Of a stretch of 59,253 bases of DNA, positions 42,062-51,845 are shown one piece after another. A program made the translations under genes and the position numbers. A model generated the notes under the pieces. The model was not told where the DNA came from. It saw only the letters and a program-made list of their open reading frames with translations, and made no database searches. Origin of the DNA: a delta proteobacterium NaphS2 (GTDB taxonomy: Bacteria; Desulfobacterota; DSM-4660; Desulfatiglandales; Desulfatiglandaceae); NCBI GenBank assembly GCA_000179315.1, contig ADZZ01000027.1, positions 1-59,253 on the forward strand. Reading direction: 5' to 3'. How positions within the stretch are numbered: position 1 is the first letter of the stretch; each line of letters starts with the position of its first letter.

Positions 42062-43408
42062 ATGTGGGAGAAAGCAACCATTCTGGTGGTAGACGATGAA
42101 AACGGCGTTCGGCAATCATTTAACATGGTTTTGAAAGATGATTACAATGTTCTTCTGGCGGCCACCGGCGAGGAGGCCATGGCCATCTTCAAAAAGAACC
42201 GTATCGATTTGATCCTCATGGATATCCGTCTTCCCGACACGGACGGCATCACGCTTCTTAAAAGAATTAAGGAAATCGAACCCGATACCGAAGTTATCAT
42301 GGTCACAGCCGTCAAAGAGATCCAGACCGCGGTCAAGGCGATCAAATTGGGCGCTTATGAATATGTTATTAAGCCATTTGTGGTGGATGATGTCCTCACC
42401 ATAATCAGTCGAGCCCTTGAGAAGGGTCGCTTGGTTCGCGAGGTGACATATTTGAGGAGCGAGCTTGAACGGGTTAAGCCTTTTGAGAAAATGGTGGGCA
42501 AAGATGAAAAAATGATAAAGCTCTTTGATCTCATATCCACCGTTGCCGGAAGTGACGGCGCTGTACTGGTTCAGGGAGAGAGCGGAACAGGCAAAGAGCT
42601 GGTGGCACGTGCCATTCACAATCGCAGCCCTCGGAAGAACAAGCCTTTTGTCGTGGTGAATTGTGCTGCAATTCCCTCAACGCTTTTGGAGAGCGAAATC
42701 TTCGGTCACACCAAAGGTGCTTTTACAGGAGCCAACAGCGCTAAGGTGGGAAAACTTGAACTGGCCGACAAGGGGACGGTGTTCCTCGATGATGTGGATA
42801 CCCTCGATTTTCCCATGCAGGGCAAACTGCTGAGGGTCATTCAGGAAAAAGAATTCGAGCGGTTGGGCAACCCGAAACTCATTAATGTGGATATCCGTTT
42901 TGTGGCTGCTTCCAACAAGAACCTTCCTCATCTTATTTCCAGGGGAGATTTCCGTGAGGATCTCTTCTACCGTTTGAATGTCTTTCCGGTGAATCTCCCT
43001 CCCTTGAGAGATAGAAAGAATGACATCCCGCTGCTTTTGAATCATTTTCTGTCTCTCTATTCAAAAAAAACAGGTAGAGATGTGCAGCGGTTTTCGGAAA
43101 AAGCAATAAACTCTTTTATGGCCTATGACTGGCCCGGCAATGTCAGAGAACTTGAGAACCTTGTGGAAAGATTCGCTACCATCACTCGAAAAGAGATGAT
43201 CGATATTGATGATATCTCAAGCCCCGATATCGTTTACGAAAGTGTCAAACCCATGAAATTGAAGGATGCCGTGAATGAATTTGAAAAAAAATTCATTGGA
43301 AAGGTCATTGATCGTGTTGGCGGGAGCCGAAAACGGGCTGCTGAAATTATGGGGATCCACCGAAACACCCTTTTAGGGAAAATAAGAGATCTTGATATCG
43401 ATTCTTAG
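42062..43408 (+). CDS. NtrC-type sigma-54 response regulator
   Basis: 448 residues. REC domain with LILMDIRLPD phosphoacceptor; AAA+ domain with Walker A GESGTGKELVARAIH, the sigma-54-contacting loop GAFTGA, and the R-finger region FREDLFYRLNVFPV. A C-terminal helix-turn-helix reads RKRAAEIMGIHRNTLLGKI. The Walker B reads VFLDDVDT, with D where most relatives have E. A palindrome and sigma-54 promoter lie just downstream, in front of the next gene. Confidence 0.92.
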   Translation: MWEKATILVVDDENGVRQSFNMVLKDDYNVLLAATGEEAMAIFKKNRIDLILMDIRLPDTDGITLLKRIKEIEPDTEVIMVTAVKEIQTAVKAIKLGAYEYVIKPFVVDDVLTIISRALEKGRLVREVTYLRSELERVKPFEKMVGKDEKMIKLFDLISTVAGSDGAVLVQGESGTGKELVARAIHNRSPRKNKPFVVVNCAAIPSTLLESEIFGHTKGAFTGANSAKVGKLELADKGTVFLDDVDTLDFPMQGKLLRVIQEKEFERLGNPKLINVDIRFVAASNKNLPHLISRGDFREDLFYRLNVFPVNLPPLRDRKNDIPLLLNHFLSLYSKKTGRDVQRFSEKAINSFMAYDWPGNVRELENLVERFATITRKEMIDIDDISSPDIVYESVKPMKLKDAVNEFEKKFIGKVIDRVGGSRKRAAEIMGIHRNTLLGKIRDLDIDS

Positions 43409-43467
43409 TTGAAACTGCCACAGCCGCATTCCAACACACCCCTCTAAATTCCAAACTGACTTTAGAA

Positions 43468-43511
43468 AATTGCACAAAAAAATGTGCACGTGCACATTTT
43501 TTTGTGCAATT
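43468..43511. promoter_or_regulatory. Perfect 44-bp palindrome, likely activator site
   Basis: Two 22-base arms without a spacer, each containing TGCACA-A5-TGTGCA or its complement, so two dyads lie head to head. GCAC...GTGC spacing is like NtrC-family enhancer sites. It lies about 105-150 bases before the sigma-54 promoter. It may also act as a bidirectional terminator after the regulator gene. Confidence 0.65.
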
Positions 43512-43615
43512 CAGAAGCCCGGAAAAGCGTTGCTTTTCTTCAAAATGCTGTTGTATCTCAGCTGATACCGCGCAAACCGGTCTCTTTTTCCACTTTGTGG
43601 GGGCGCGACCATAGA

Positions 43616-43631
43616 TGGCATGATCATTGCT
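43616..43631 (+). promoter_or_regulatory. Sigma-54 promoter
   Basis: TGGCATGATCATTGCT: GG at -24 and GC at -12 spaced exactly as in the consensus TGGCAC-N5-TTGC. It lies 88 bases before the ATG of the REC-PAS-kinase gene. Confidence 0.75.
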
Positions 43632-43718
43632 GATATCTAAATTGTTTTGTGTGAACAAAGAAACGAAACTAAGCATTTCCGATTGATATTGGATAAGACT
43701 TTTTTGGGGGAACGCGTC

Positions 43719-45341
43719 ATGTTAAAGAAAGTCTTGGCTGTGGATAACGATCCCTTCATATTGGAATTTATGAAAGATATATTATCGTCTGACAGATATG
43801 AACTTTTTACTGCAAACGATGGTCTCGAAGCGCTGGATGTTATGGATAAGACGACGCCGGATATTATTTTTGTGGATCTGGTGATGCCCAATATCGGCGG
43901 AAAAAAATTGTGCCGGATTATTCGCGGAATGGAAAGGCTTAAGGATGCTTTTGTGGTCATTCTTTCTTCCGCAATTGAAGAACAAGGAATTGATGCGGAA
44001 AAGTTGGGGGTTAATGCCTGCATTACCAAGGGGCCCATGGAAGATATGGCGCGACATATTCGCTGGGTTCTTGAAAGCCCGGATGTTGCGACGCGCAGAT
44101 GCGCTAAAGGAGAGATCCTCGGTGCCGACAAAAATGTAAAAAGGCGAATCACCAATGAATTGTTGAGTATGGGAAAACATAATGAGGCCATATTGGACGT
44201 CATGCATGAGGGCATCATGGAGGTTGTTTCCAAAGGCAAAATTGTCTATGCGAATCCCATGTGTCAGGAGTTACTGGGAATCCCCGAAAGGAAACTGTTG
44301 GGCACGGATTTCTTTCAGCTTTTCTCACAAACCGATCGACCCAAAGTTCATGCTTCGCTCCGAAAAACAGCAGCGGCTAAGAGCCTCGGTCCCAACTGCC
44401 TGGTGCGTGTGAACGATCGTGAACTGGTATTAAGGATACTCCCCGTCAAAAATCAGGACAGGCTTTCATTCATTATTCTGCTTCAGGACATTACGGAAAA
44501 GCGTCGGATGGAAGCAAAACTGGTTCAAGCGGAAAAAAGAGAGGCATTGGGTACGCTTGCCGGCGGTATTGCGCACAACTTCAATAATCTTTTGACCGCA
44601 ATTCAGGGTTATGTTTCTCTATTGACGCTTAAGGATGGACTCACGCAAGCACATCTTGATGACCTTCATAAAATTCAACAGTGTGTAAGGTCCGGTTCAG
44701 ACCTTACCTCGGAACTGCTTAAAATCGCCAAAGGGGACGGCCAGAAATTAAGAACAACCGATCTGAACGGAATTGTGAAAAAGAGTTCGGAAATGTTCGG
44801 CGCCGGCAACAAGCAGATTCAAATCCACCAAAAGTACCAGAAGGGCATTTGGCTGGTTGACGCAGACGTGGGACAACTGGAGCAGGTTTTCTTAAATCTT
44901 TACATTAATGCTCAGCAAGCCATGCCTGGCGGTGGCGATCTATTTCTGGAGACGGAGAATGTAACGCTTAAAGAAAAGTGCAATCCATCTGCTGGTATAA
45001 GGGGACGCAACTATGTGAAAGTATCTGTTCGAGATACGGGAAAAGGGATAGACAGAAACATCCAAGAAAAAATATTTGACCCCTTTTTTACAACAAAAAA
45101 CATGGGTTCGGGGTTGGGGCTTTCAACCGCTCAGAACACGCTTAAAAGTCACAAGGGTATGATTAACGTGCACAGCGATAGGGGAAAAGGGACCACCTTT
45201 GAAATATTTCTCCCGGCTTCCCATGATTCGCTGGTAATGGACAACCCTTTGGGCGAAAGACGAGTGTCGCCGGATGCACCGTTTTTCTCATGGAAGAGCG
45301 AGAGGGAGAATGGATTCCTGGAAGCCGCCGGCGGGTATTGA
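43719..45341 (+). CDS. REC-PAS hybrid sensor histidine kinase
   Basis: 540 residues. REC domain (VLAVDNDPFILEFM, IIFVDLVMPN), PAS domain (AILDVMHEGIMEVVSKGKIVYANPMCQELLG), HisKA with LAGGIAHNFNNLLTAI, HATPase with FLNLYINAQQAMPGGG, RDTGKGID and GSGLGLSTAQN. Cytoplasmic. ATG 43719 was chosen for GGGGGA eight bases upstream. Probably activated by the regulator encoded upstream through the palindrome and sigma-54 promoter. Confidence 0.9.
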   Translation: MLKKVLAVDNDPFILEFMKDILSSDRYELFTANDGLEALDVMDKTTPDIIFVDLVMPNIGGKKLCRIIRGMERLKDAFVVILSSAIEEQGIDAEKLGVNACITKGPMEDMARHIRWVLESPDVATRRCAKGEILGADKNVKRRITNELLSMGKHNEAILDVMHEGIMEVVSKGKIVYANPMCQELLGIPERKLLGTDFFQLFSQTDRPKVHASLRKTAAAKSLGPNCLVRVNDRELVLRILPVKNQDRLSFIILLQDITEKRRMEAKLVQAEKREALGTLAGGIAHNFNNLLTAIQGYVSLLTLKDGLTQAHLDDLHKIQQCVRSGSDLTSELLKIAKGDGQKLRTTDLNGIVKKSSEMFGAGNKQIQIHQKYQKGIWLVDADVGQLEQVFLNLYINAQQAMPGGGDLFLETENVTLKEKCNPSAGIRGRNYVKVSVRDTGKGIDRNIQEKIFDPFFTTKNMGSGLGLSTAQNTLKSHKGMINVHSDRGKGTTFEIFLPASHDSLVMDNPLGERRVSPDAPFFSWKSERENGFLEAAGGY

Positions 45342-45532
45342 ATCGGATTTTCACAAAAAAGTCGGGATACAATTCAACGGTTTTCCCACCCATGGGGATT
45401 CTGCTCTTCGGTCATTTTGTGTTCGTTCCTCCCGTAAACCATAATCCGCAAATATAATGCCAATCGAGACTCATATCTGCTGTTTCGGCCGGATAAGATA
45501 ACCGACTTTTCTTTATGAAGCATTCCCTTTTC

Positions 45533-45561
45533 TTGACGCGCGGAAATTGTTTTTCTAGAGT
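45533..45561 (+). promoter_or_regulatory. Sigma-70-like promoter candidate
   Basis: TTGACG at 45533, 17 bases, TAGAGT at 45556. Upstream of the membrane kinase gene; nothing else was seen in 45342-45688. Confidence 0.4.
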
Positions 45562-45688
45562 GATCATAAAACCTCGAAAAAAGGGTTTTTGGTTTCGAAG
45601 TGGTCAATTGATATCGAGCATCCTGAATGCCGAATTTTTTGGAAATGGCTTTTTATGGTCTTTCGGCATCCATTAGAAAAGAACTATC

Positions 45689-48328
45689 ATGCGGTTCGAA
45701 AACATCATCCTTCAGTCGGCCGGATCCTTCTCAGTGGCTGTCATTGCCCTGTTGATGACGATTCTGCAGGCACTTTTCTTTATTAAAAAACCCAGGCTTA
45801 CCTGGTATGCGTGGAGTGCTGCCATTGCCTTTTCCGCATTTCTATATTCGGTAGGCATTTTCCTTGAGTACAACACCCCTGCGGGGCCCTTGAACAGAAC
45901 GGCAGGGCTCCTGGAGTTCACGGCCGTCATCTGTACCATTCACTGCCTTTATGGTTTCAGCTTTTCCTACCTTGGAATCAAAAGCGCCAACTACCATCCC
46001 GTTGCCGGTATCTGCCATGCACTCATTCTCATCCTTTTGTGGACGACCCCCTACGTGGTGGCGGACAGATTTGTCGCATGGCACTTTAAGGGCTTCTCTT
46101 CCCCCTATGTGGAGCCGGCCTTAGGCCCCTTGGGACCTTTTTTTGTGTTTTATGCGGCCTTGGCCGGAATCCTGGTCATAGTGTTCTGGGTCAAACATCA
46201 GGGCACGGACCCGAAAAACCGTTTCATCTTTCTGGCGGGTATCGGTCTCTGGATTATTCTGGGGCTTCACGACGGTATGACCTCCCTCGGTTTTTCCACC
46301 TTTCAATATGTTATGGAATACGGGTTTCTAGGGTTTGCCATGGCTGTTTTGTGGGTGGTTTTCAATAGTTATCTGGAAATGGCAGCGGAGGACAAGTACC
46401 GTGTCATCACTGAGTTTGCCAACGATTGTATTCTGGTGATACAGGATAATAGGCCGGTTTTTGAAAATCCGGCCTGCTCGCGGCTTCTGGGTAAGGCGTT
46501 TACCAGCCTACCGCCACAAGACTTCTTCGAAATCATTATGCCGAAACATCGGAAGAAGGTCCTTGGGCACTTGAATGCCTTGGAGAAAGGCGACCGATCC
46601 CTTAAGCCGTACGCATTTGCCGTTCAAGGCGCTGACGGGGAACAGAAATTCGTCGAAATCGTATCAAGCGCCATTGAGTATCGAAACAGACCTGCGGTTC
46701 TCGCGGTGCTGCGGGATATCACGGAGCGGAAGCACGCAGAAGAAGCGCTCAAAAAAAGCGAGGAGCGCCTCAGAATTGCCGGAAAGGCTGCTTATGATCT
46801 CATTTACGAGTGGGACGTGAATGATGATACACTGGAGTGGTTCGGGAATTTGGATGCGCTTCTGGGGTATGAAGAAGGGCGGATATCGAGCCATCTCAAT
46901 GCCTGGCTCGATCTCATCCATCCGGACGACCTGAAAATGCTTCGAAATGCGGTGGCGCTTCATCGCAAATCAACGAAGCCCATCGAATATGAGTACCGAA
47001 TCCGGCATCACGATGGGACTTATCGATACTTTAGGGACCATGCTCTGCCGCTCCTTAACGAAGAAGGGCTGCCATACCGGTGGGTCGGCGTATGCACGGA
47101 CGTTTCTCAAACACGAATGGCGGAGAAGTCCCTGCAGGAAACCCAAGAAAAGTTGTCCCGATCCAGGAAAATGGAATCTCTCGCGCTTTTGGCGGGTGGT
47201 GTGGCCCATGATTTGAACAACGTCCTGTCAGGCATTATCACCTATCCGGAACTGATACTGAGAAATTTGGATGAAGATAGCAAGATCAGAAAGCCCGTTC
47301 AGGAAATAAGAGACGCCGGGCAACGGGCGGCGGCCATCGTTGATGATCTTTTGACCGTGGCAAGGGGGATTGCCGTTTCAAAGGTACCCCTCGATTTGAA
47401 TAAGATTGTTCGTGATTACCTGAACTCCCCGGAATGCAGGGAATTGCGGAATTTGAACCCATCGGTTTCCATAACGCTTCAACTGGATGAAAATTTGAAA
47501 AATATCAGTGGTTCTCCCGTACATATCCTTAAGGCGGTGATGAACCTGGTGGCCAATGCTTCCGAAGCCATTTCGGGCAGCGGAAATGTTACCATTGGCA
47601 CCATGCACCGCAGCATCGATCATCCGGTGAGGGGATATGATGATGTGGAGATTGGTGAATACTCGGTGCTTTCGGTAACGGATGACGGTTCGGGGATTTC
47701 ACCGGATGATCTGGAACGGATATTTGAACCTTTTTACACGAAGAAGGCCATGGGTCGAAGCGGTACCGGTTTGGGTCTGGCGGTTGTATGGAACACGGTT
47801 CAAGTTCATGAGGGGTACATCGATGTCCGGAGCGAGGAAACAAGCACCACGTTCGAGCTTTACTTTCCGGTAACCCGCGAAAAGGCGCTCCCAATAAAGG
47901 AGCGGGTCATCCCCCTGGAGGAATATGGCGGAGATGGAGAGAGCGTATTGGTGGTTGATGATGTGGAAAGCCAGAGAGAGCTGTGCTCCGAGCTGTTGAA
48001 AATACTGGGCTACAACGCAACCGCGGTCCGTAGCGGTGAAGAAGCGGTCAGTTACCTGAAGAAGCAGGCGGTGGATCTGGTATTACTGGATATGATCATG
48101 GCTCCCGGGCTGAACGGCCTTGAAACTTACGAAAAAATTCTCGAAATTCATCCCCGGCAAAAGGCGATTATCATCAGTGGTTTTTCTGAAACGAAAGATG
48201 TGAAGGCCGTCCAGAAACTGGGGGCGAAGATGTATTTGAAAAAGCCCCTCACCCTTGAAAAGCTGGGGCTGGCCATTCGTGAAGAGTTGGCATCGGTATC
48301 GACGGAAGGGAATGCGGAAAAGATTTGA
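45689..48328 (+). CDS. Membrane sensor kinase with 7TM, two PAS and receiver domain
   Basis: 879 residues. About seven N-terminal membrane helices (residues ~8-230, a 7TM sensor like HK N-terminal 7TM regions), PAS (~240-345), PAS/PAC (~360-480, DLIYEWDVNDDTLEWFGNLDALLG) and HisKA with LAGGVAHDLNNVLSGI. The HATPase has NLVANASEAISG, DDGSGISPDD and GTGLGLAVVWN. A C-terminal REC follows (VLVVDDVESQRELC, LVLLDMIMAPG). Hybrid kinases of this plan pass phosphate internally. Signal unknown. Confidence 0.9.
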   Translation: MRFENIILQSAGSFSVAVIALLMTILQALFFIKKPRLTWYAWSAAIAFSAFLYSVGIFLEYNTPAGPLNRTAGLLEFTAVICTIHCLYGFSFSYLGIKSANYHPVAGICHALILILLWTTPYVVADRFVAWHFKGFSSPYVEPALGPLGPFFVFYAALAGILVIVFWVKHQGTDPKNRFIFLAGIGLWIILGLHDGMTSLGFSTFQYVMEYGFLGFAMAVLWVVFNSYLEMAAEDKYRVITEFANDCILVIQDNRPVFENPACSRLLGKAFTSLPPQDFFEIIMPKHRKKVLGHLNALEKGDRSLKPYAFAVQGADGEQKFVEIVSSAIEYRNRPAVLAVLRDITERKHAEEALKKSEERLRIAGKAAYDLIYEWDVNDDTLEWFGNLDALLGYEEGRISSHLNAWLDLIHPDDLKMLRNAVALHRKSTKPIEYEYRIRHHDGTYRYFRDHALPLLNEEGLPYRWVGVCTDVSQTRMAEKSLQETQEKLSRSRKMESLALLAGGVAHDLNNVLSGIITYPELILRNLDEDSKIRKPVQEIRDAGQRAAAIVDDLLTVARGIAVSKVPLDLNKIVRDYLNSPECRELRNLNPSVSITLQLDENLKNISGSPVHILKAVMNLVANASEAISGSGNVTIGTMHRSIDHPVRGYDDVEIGEYSVLSVTDDGSGISPDDLERIFEPFYTKKAMGRSGTGLGLAVVWNTVQVHEGYIDVRSEETSTTFELYFPVTREKALPIKERVIPLEEYGGDGESVLVVDDVESQRELCSELLKILGYNATAVRSGEEAVSYLKKQAVDLVLLDMIMAPGLNGLETYEKILEIHPRQKAIIISGFSETKDVKAVQKLGAKMYLKKPLTLEKLGLAIREELASVSTEGNAEKI

Positions 48329-48507
48329 ATATTCCTTTAAAACGGTCGCGGACCGAGCCGGGAAATCAGTTGCCGGTACATTGAGAACCGTACCCGTGCC
48401 ATAGTTCTTGAAGCCGGGCAATGGTTTGCTGGTTGGGAACCGTTTTAGGAATATAAGCCAATTGCGAGAGTGCATCAAGGAGATTTCGTTCGGTGCGCTT
48501 GTAATGC

Positions 48508-48536
48508 TTGATGAATCCCAAGTTTTGCGCTATAGG
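48508..48536 (+). promoter_or_regulatory. Sigma-70-like promoter candidate of the transporter gene
   Basis: TTGATG at 48508, 17 bases, TATAGG at 48531. Nothing else recognised in 48329-48613. Confidence 0.4.
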
Positions 48537-48613
48537 GGGTGAACGTAAAGAATGCTGGATTCAAAAACGGCTTTCGCCTTTGTCGACTTTAGATAGAGTT
48601 GAGGTTTGACTTC

Positions 48614-50983
48614 ATGACGCTGCAGATTGCGCTGGTGCTCTCCATTTTGGGAGCAGCCGTCCTTTTCCTGGTGACCGAATGGATGCCCATGGAGGTCGTG
48701 GCCCTTCTGGTTCTGGGAAGTCTGGCGGTGACCGGTCTGGTGAGTCCCGTCGATGCGCTCAAAGGATTCAGCAACCCGGCGGTGGTTACGGTGTGGGCGG
48801 TGTTTATTTTGAGCGGGGGACTGACGCGCACCGGAGTGGGAAACATCATCGGCAACCGGGTGGTAAGACTTGCCGGCGGCAGCGATACACTTTTGGTGAT
48901 GATTGTGATGGTTGTTGCGGGACTCATGTCGGCCTTCATGAACAATGTGGCCGTGGCGGCCCTCATGCTGCCGGTGGTGATGGATATCTGCCGGAGTACG
49001 GAACGGAGCCCTTCAGCCCTCTTGATGCCCCTGGCATACGGTTCCCTGCTGGGCGGCCTGCTCACTCAGATTGGAACGCCCCCCAACATCCTTGTAAGCG
49101 CTCTCCTTCGTGAAAACCAGCTCAAACCCTTCGGTCTTTTCGATTTTACGCCGGTGGGCGCTTTTATTTTTGTCGCCGGTGTGCTTTTCATGACATTTGT
49201 GGGACGTCGCCTGCTGCCTCAGCAGAACTTCCTGAAAGACACCTCGGGAATGCTCGATGCCAATCTTGACAGCCAGTATCAAATGGGAGAACAGGTCTTT
49301 CGCGTGGGCGTACCGTTGGGATCGCCACTGGCGGGGAAGACGCTGGCGGAAACCCGCATGGGAACTGTGCTGGGGATGGATGTGATGGCTGTCACCAGGG
49401 AAAACCGGAGTCTCCTGGCGCCGGGGCCACGGGAAGTGCTGTACGGAGGTGACATTCTGCTCTTCAAGGGGAGTCCTGAGAGGCTTAAAGAATTGCAGCT
49501 GTGGGAGACGCTCATCAACGGGATCCGCAGGGTTTCGGTGGATGAAGTATTTTCAAAAGAGATACAACTGGTTGAATTGACCCTGGGGAAGGACGCTTCT
49601 CTAAAAGGCAAAACCCTCAATGAATTGGACTTTCGAAACCGGTTTCAGGCGGAGGTCTTGGCTGTTCATCGGCATAAAAAGATTCGACGGGCGAACCTGC
49701 AGGATGATTTCCTTCAGGCAGAGGACATGCTTCTGGTGCAGGGTCGCAAGGAAAATATTGAATCCCTCTGCGGTGAACCGGGTTTGACCTGCAGGGAAGT
49801 GGATCAGCGCATATTAAGGGCCGAATATCAGCTCAATGAACGCTTCATGCTTCTGACCATCCCGCCGGTGTCGCCTGTAGGAAATAAAGCGTTGAAAGAG
49901 AGTCGGCTGTCCGAGGTTCTCGGGATGCGCGTTTTATGCATTATTCGAAAGGATGGCGCTGTTCGAATGCCCGATGCCGACGAAATCCTTCTGCCCGGGG
50001 ATGAACTGGTCATGGAAGGTCGCATGGAGACCCTCGGTACCCTCCGCGGTTTTCAAACCCTCGAAATGAAAAAGGGCCAAGGTCCCGATCTCAGAAGCCT
50101 TGTTTCCGATAAGATCGGCATGGTTGAGACCATCCTTTCCCCCCACGCCACCCTTGCCGGAAAGACACTGCGGCAACTTCATTTCAGAGAGAAATTCGGT
50201 TTGAATGTGCTGGCCATCTTTCGGCGGGGAAGGGCTCATGCAACCAATTTGCGGGATATGGCCCTTGACTTTGGCGATGCGCTGCTCCTTTACGGACCCA
50301 GGGAAAAACTGAACGTTCTGGGCGATGAAAATGACTTTATCGTGCTCACGCAATCCGCCCAGGAAACGCCTCGGCTGAAAAAGGCGCCAATCTCTTCCAT
50401 CCTCATGGCGGCCACCTTTGCACCAGTTATAATGGGCTTTGTACCCATTTACATTGCCACGGTGATCGGGGCGGCCCTGATGGTGCTTTTCAGGTGCCTG
50501 ACCATGGAGGAGGCCTATCGCGCCATCGAGTGGAAAGCGGTCTTCCTCATTGCGGGCATGTTTCCCCTGGGAACCGCTCTGGACCAATCCGGGGCTGCAA
50601 AATTTCTTGCGGAAGGGGTGGTGACGGCGGTGGGACCTTACGGACCGACCGTGGTCATGCTGGCCTTGTTGGTGCTCACGTTTCTGGCCACCTGTGTCAT
50701 CCCCACAGCGGCCCTGGTGCTGCTTCTGGCTCCCATCATTTTAAATGCCAGTCAACAGATGGGCATCACTCCCTACGGTTTCATGATGGCCATGTCCATG
50801 GCGGCATCCGCCAGCTTTATGACCCCCATTTCGCACCCGGCCAACATTCTGGTAATGGGGCCGGGCGGTTATCGCTTCAAGGATTACATGAAGGTGGGGG
50901 GGCTGTTGACCCTGGTGGTGCTGATCATCATCATGGTGGTGGTGCCGATCTTCTGGCCGCTTGCGCCGCTGACCGGACGGTAG
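48614..50983 (+). CDS. SLC13/DASS-type anion transporter with RCK_C domains
   Basis: About 789 residues. N-terminal membrane half with SAFMNNVAVAALMLPVV and QIGTPPNILVSALL, and C-terminal half with AFMTPISHPANILVMGPGG-like ASFMTPISHPANIL, carry the two clamshell anion/sodium motifs. Between them (~220-600) lie about four RCK_C (TrkA_C) domains, recognisable by repeated AGKTL/KGKTL-ELDFRxxFxxxVLAxxR and GDxLLxxG units. Such proteins carry sulfate or dicarboxylates; the substrate is not shown. GAGG eight to nine bases before ATG 48614. Confidence 0.9.
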   Translation: MTLQIALVLSILGAAVLFLVTEWMPMEVVALLVLGSLAVTGLVSPVDALKGFSNPAVVTVWAVFILSGGLTRTGVGNIIGNRVVRLAGGSDTLLVMIVMVVAGLMSAFMNNVAVAALMLPVVMDICRSTERSPSALLMPLAYGSLLGGLLTQIGTPPNILVSALLRENQLKPFGLFDFTPVGAFIFVAGVLFMTFVGRRLLPQQNFLKDTSGMLDANLDSQYQMGEQVFRVGVPLGSPLAGKTLAETRMGTVLGMDVMAVTRENRSLLAPGPREVLYGGDILLFKGSPERLKELQLWETLINGIRRVSVDEVFSKEIQLVELTLGKDASLKGKTLNELDFRNRFQAEVLAVHRHKKIRRANLQDDFLQAEDMLLVQGRKENIESLCGEPGLTCREVDQRILRAEYQLNERFMLLTIPPVSPVGNKALKESRLSEVLGMRVLCIIRKDGAVRMPDADEILLPGDELVMEGRMETLGTLRGFQTLEMKKGQGPDLRSLVSDKIGMVETILSPHATLAGKTLRQLHFREKFGLNVLAIFRRGRAHATNLRDMALDFGDALLLYGPREKLNVLGDENDFIVLTQSAQETPRLKKAPISSILMAATFAPVIMGFVPIYIATVIGAALMVLFRCLTMEEAYRAIEWKAVFLIAGMFPLGTALDQSGAAKFLAEGVVTAVGPYGPTVVMLALLVLTFLATCVIPTAALVLLLAPIILNASQQMGITPYGFMMAMSMAASASFMTPISHPANILVMGPGGYRFKDYMKVGGLLTLVVLIIIMVVVPIFWPLAPLTGR

Positions 50984-51059
50984 GGAGCGTATTTATTGAA
51001 AACCGTGGATAAGCTTCCGCAAAGGCAAAGCGTTGACAGGGAAGGGGACTGGATAGTTG

Positions 51060-51836
51060 ATGCGTGTAATGACATTCAACCTTCGTTTTGAAAATGATCA
51101 GGACGGCGCCAACGCCTGGAGTTGTCGTCGCGACCTGGTGGTGAAACTGATTGAAAGATATGCGCCGGACATTTTGGGGACACAGGAGGGGCGGATATCC
51201 CCGCTGGCGTACCTTGATGCGCATCTCACCAAATATGATATACACATGCCTTCCCGGGTGATAGATAAGACCTGCCAATATCCCACCCTGTTTTTTCGAA
51301 GAGACCGTTTTCGCATCCTGGAGGGGAAAGAGTTCTGGCTTTCCAAGACGCCCGGAATCCATCGCAGCAAGGACTGGGACAGCGCTTTTCCCAGAATGGT
51401 GAGTACCGCCACACTGGAACTTCGGGAATCGGGACGGATCTTTTCGGTGGCCGTCACCCATCTGGATCACATGGGTCAAACGGCCAGATTGAAACAGGCT
51501 GAAATCATTTCCCGATGGGTTCGGGAAAAAACCGTTCCCGTGATTCTCATGGGCGATTTCAATGACGGGCCCCATTCGGATGCCCACGCGGTCCTGGCAA
51601 GCAGCCAAACGGGACTTTCCGATGTCTGGCAAGTGCTCGGACATGCCGAAGGAAAAGAAAGTTTTACCCATCACGGGTTTACCGGAGTACCCAAAAAAAG
51701 CCGTATCGATTGGATCTTGTCAAGTAAGCCGCCATATGCCGTGGATGCGCGACTGCTTCATGACCAATTTGATGGCCGCTACCCGTCAGACCATTTTCCC
51801 TATTACGTGGATTTCACCTGGAAGAATCCGGAATAA
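51060..51836 (+). CDS. Endonuclease/exonuclease/phosphatase-family hydrolase
   Basis: 258 residues. MTFNLRFEN start, the metal-binding QEG, LMGDFNDGPHSD and PSDHFPYYVDF end mark the EEP fold. No signal peptide. Could be a nuclease or phosphodiesterase. ATG at 51060 with AAGGGG upstream; a TTG overlaps at 51057. Convergent with intI, 9 bases between stops. Confidence 0.88.
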   Translation: MRVMTFNLRFENDQDGANAWSCRRDLVVKLIERYAPDILGTQEGRISPLAYLDAHLTKYDIHMPSRVIDKTCQYPTLFFRRDRFRILEGKEFWLSKTPGIHRSKDWDSAFPRMVSTATLELRESGRIFSVAVTHLDHMGQTARLKQAEIISRWVREKTVPVILMGDFNDGPHSDAHAVLASSQTGLSDVWQVLGHAEGKESFTHHGFTGVPKKSRIDWILSSKPPYAVDARLLHDQFDGRYPSDHFPYYVDFTWKNPE

Positions 51837-51845
51837 CCGCGACGA

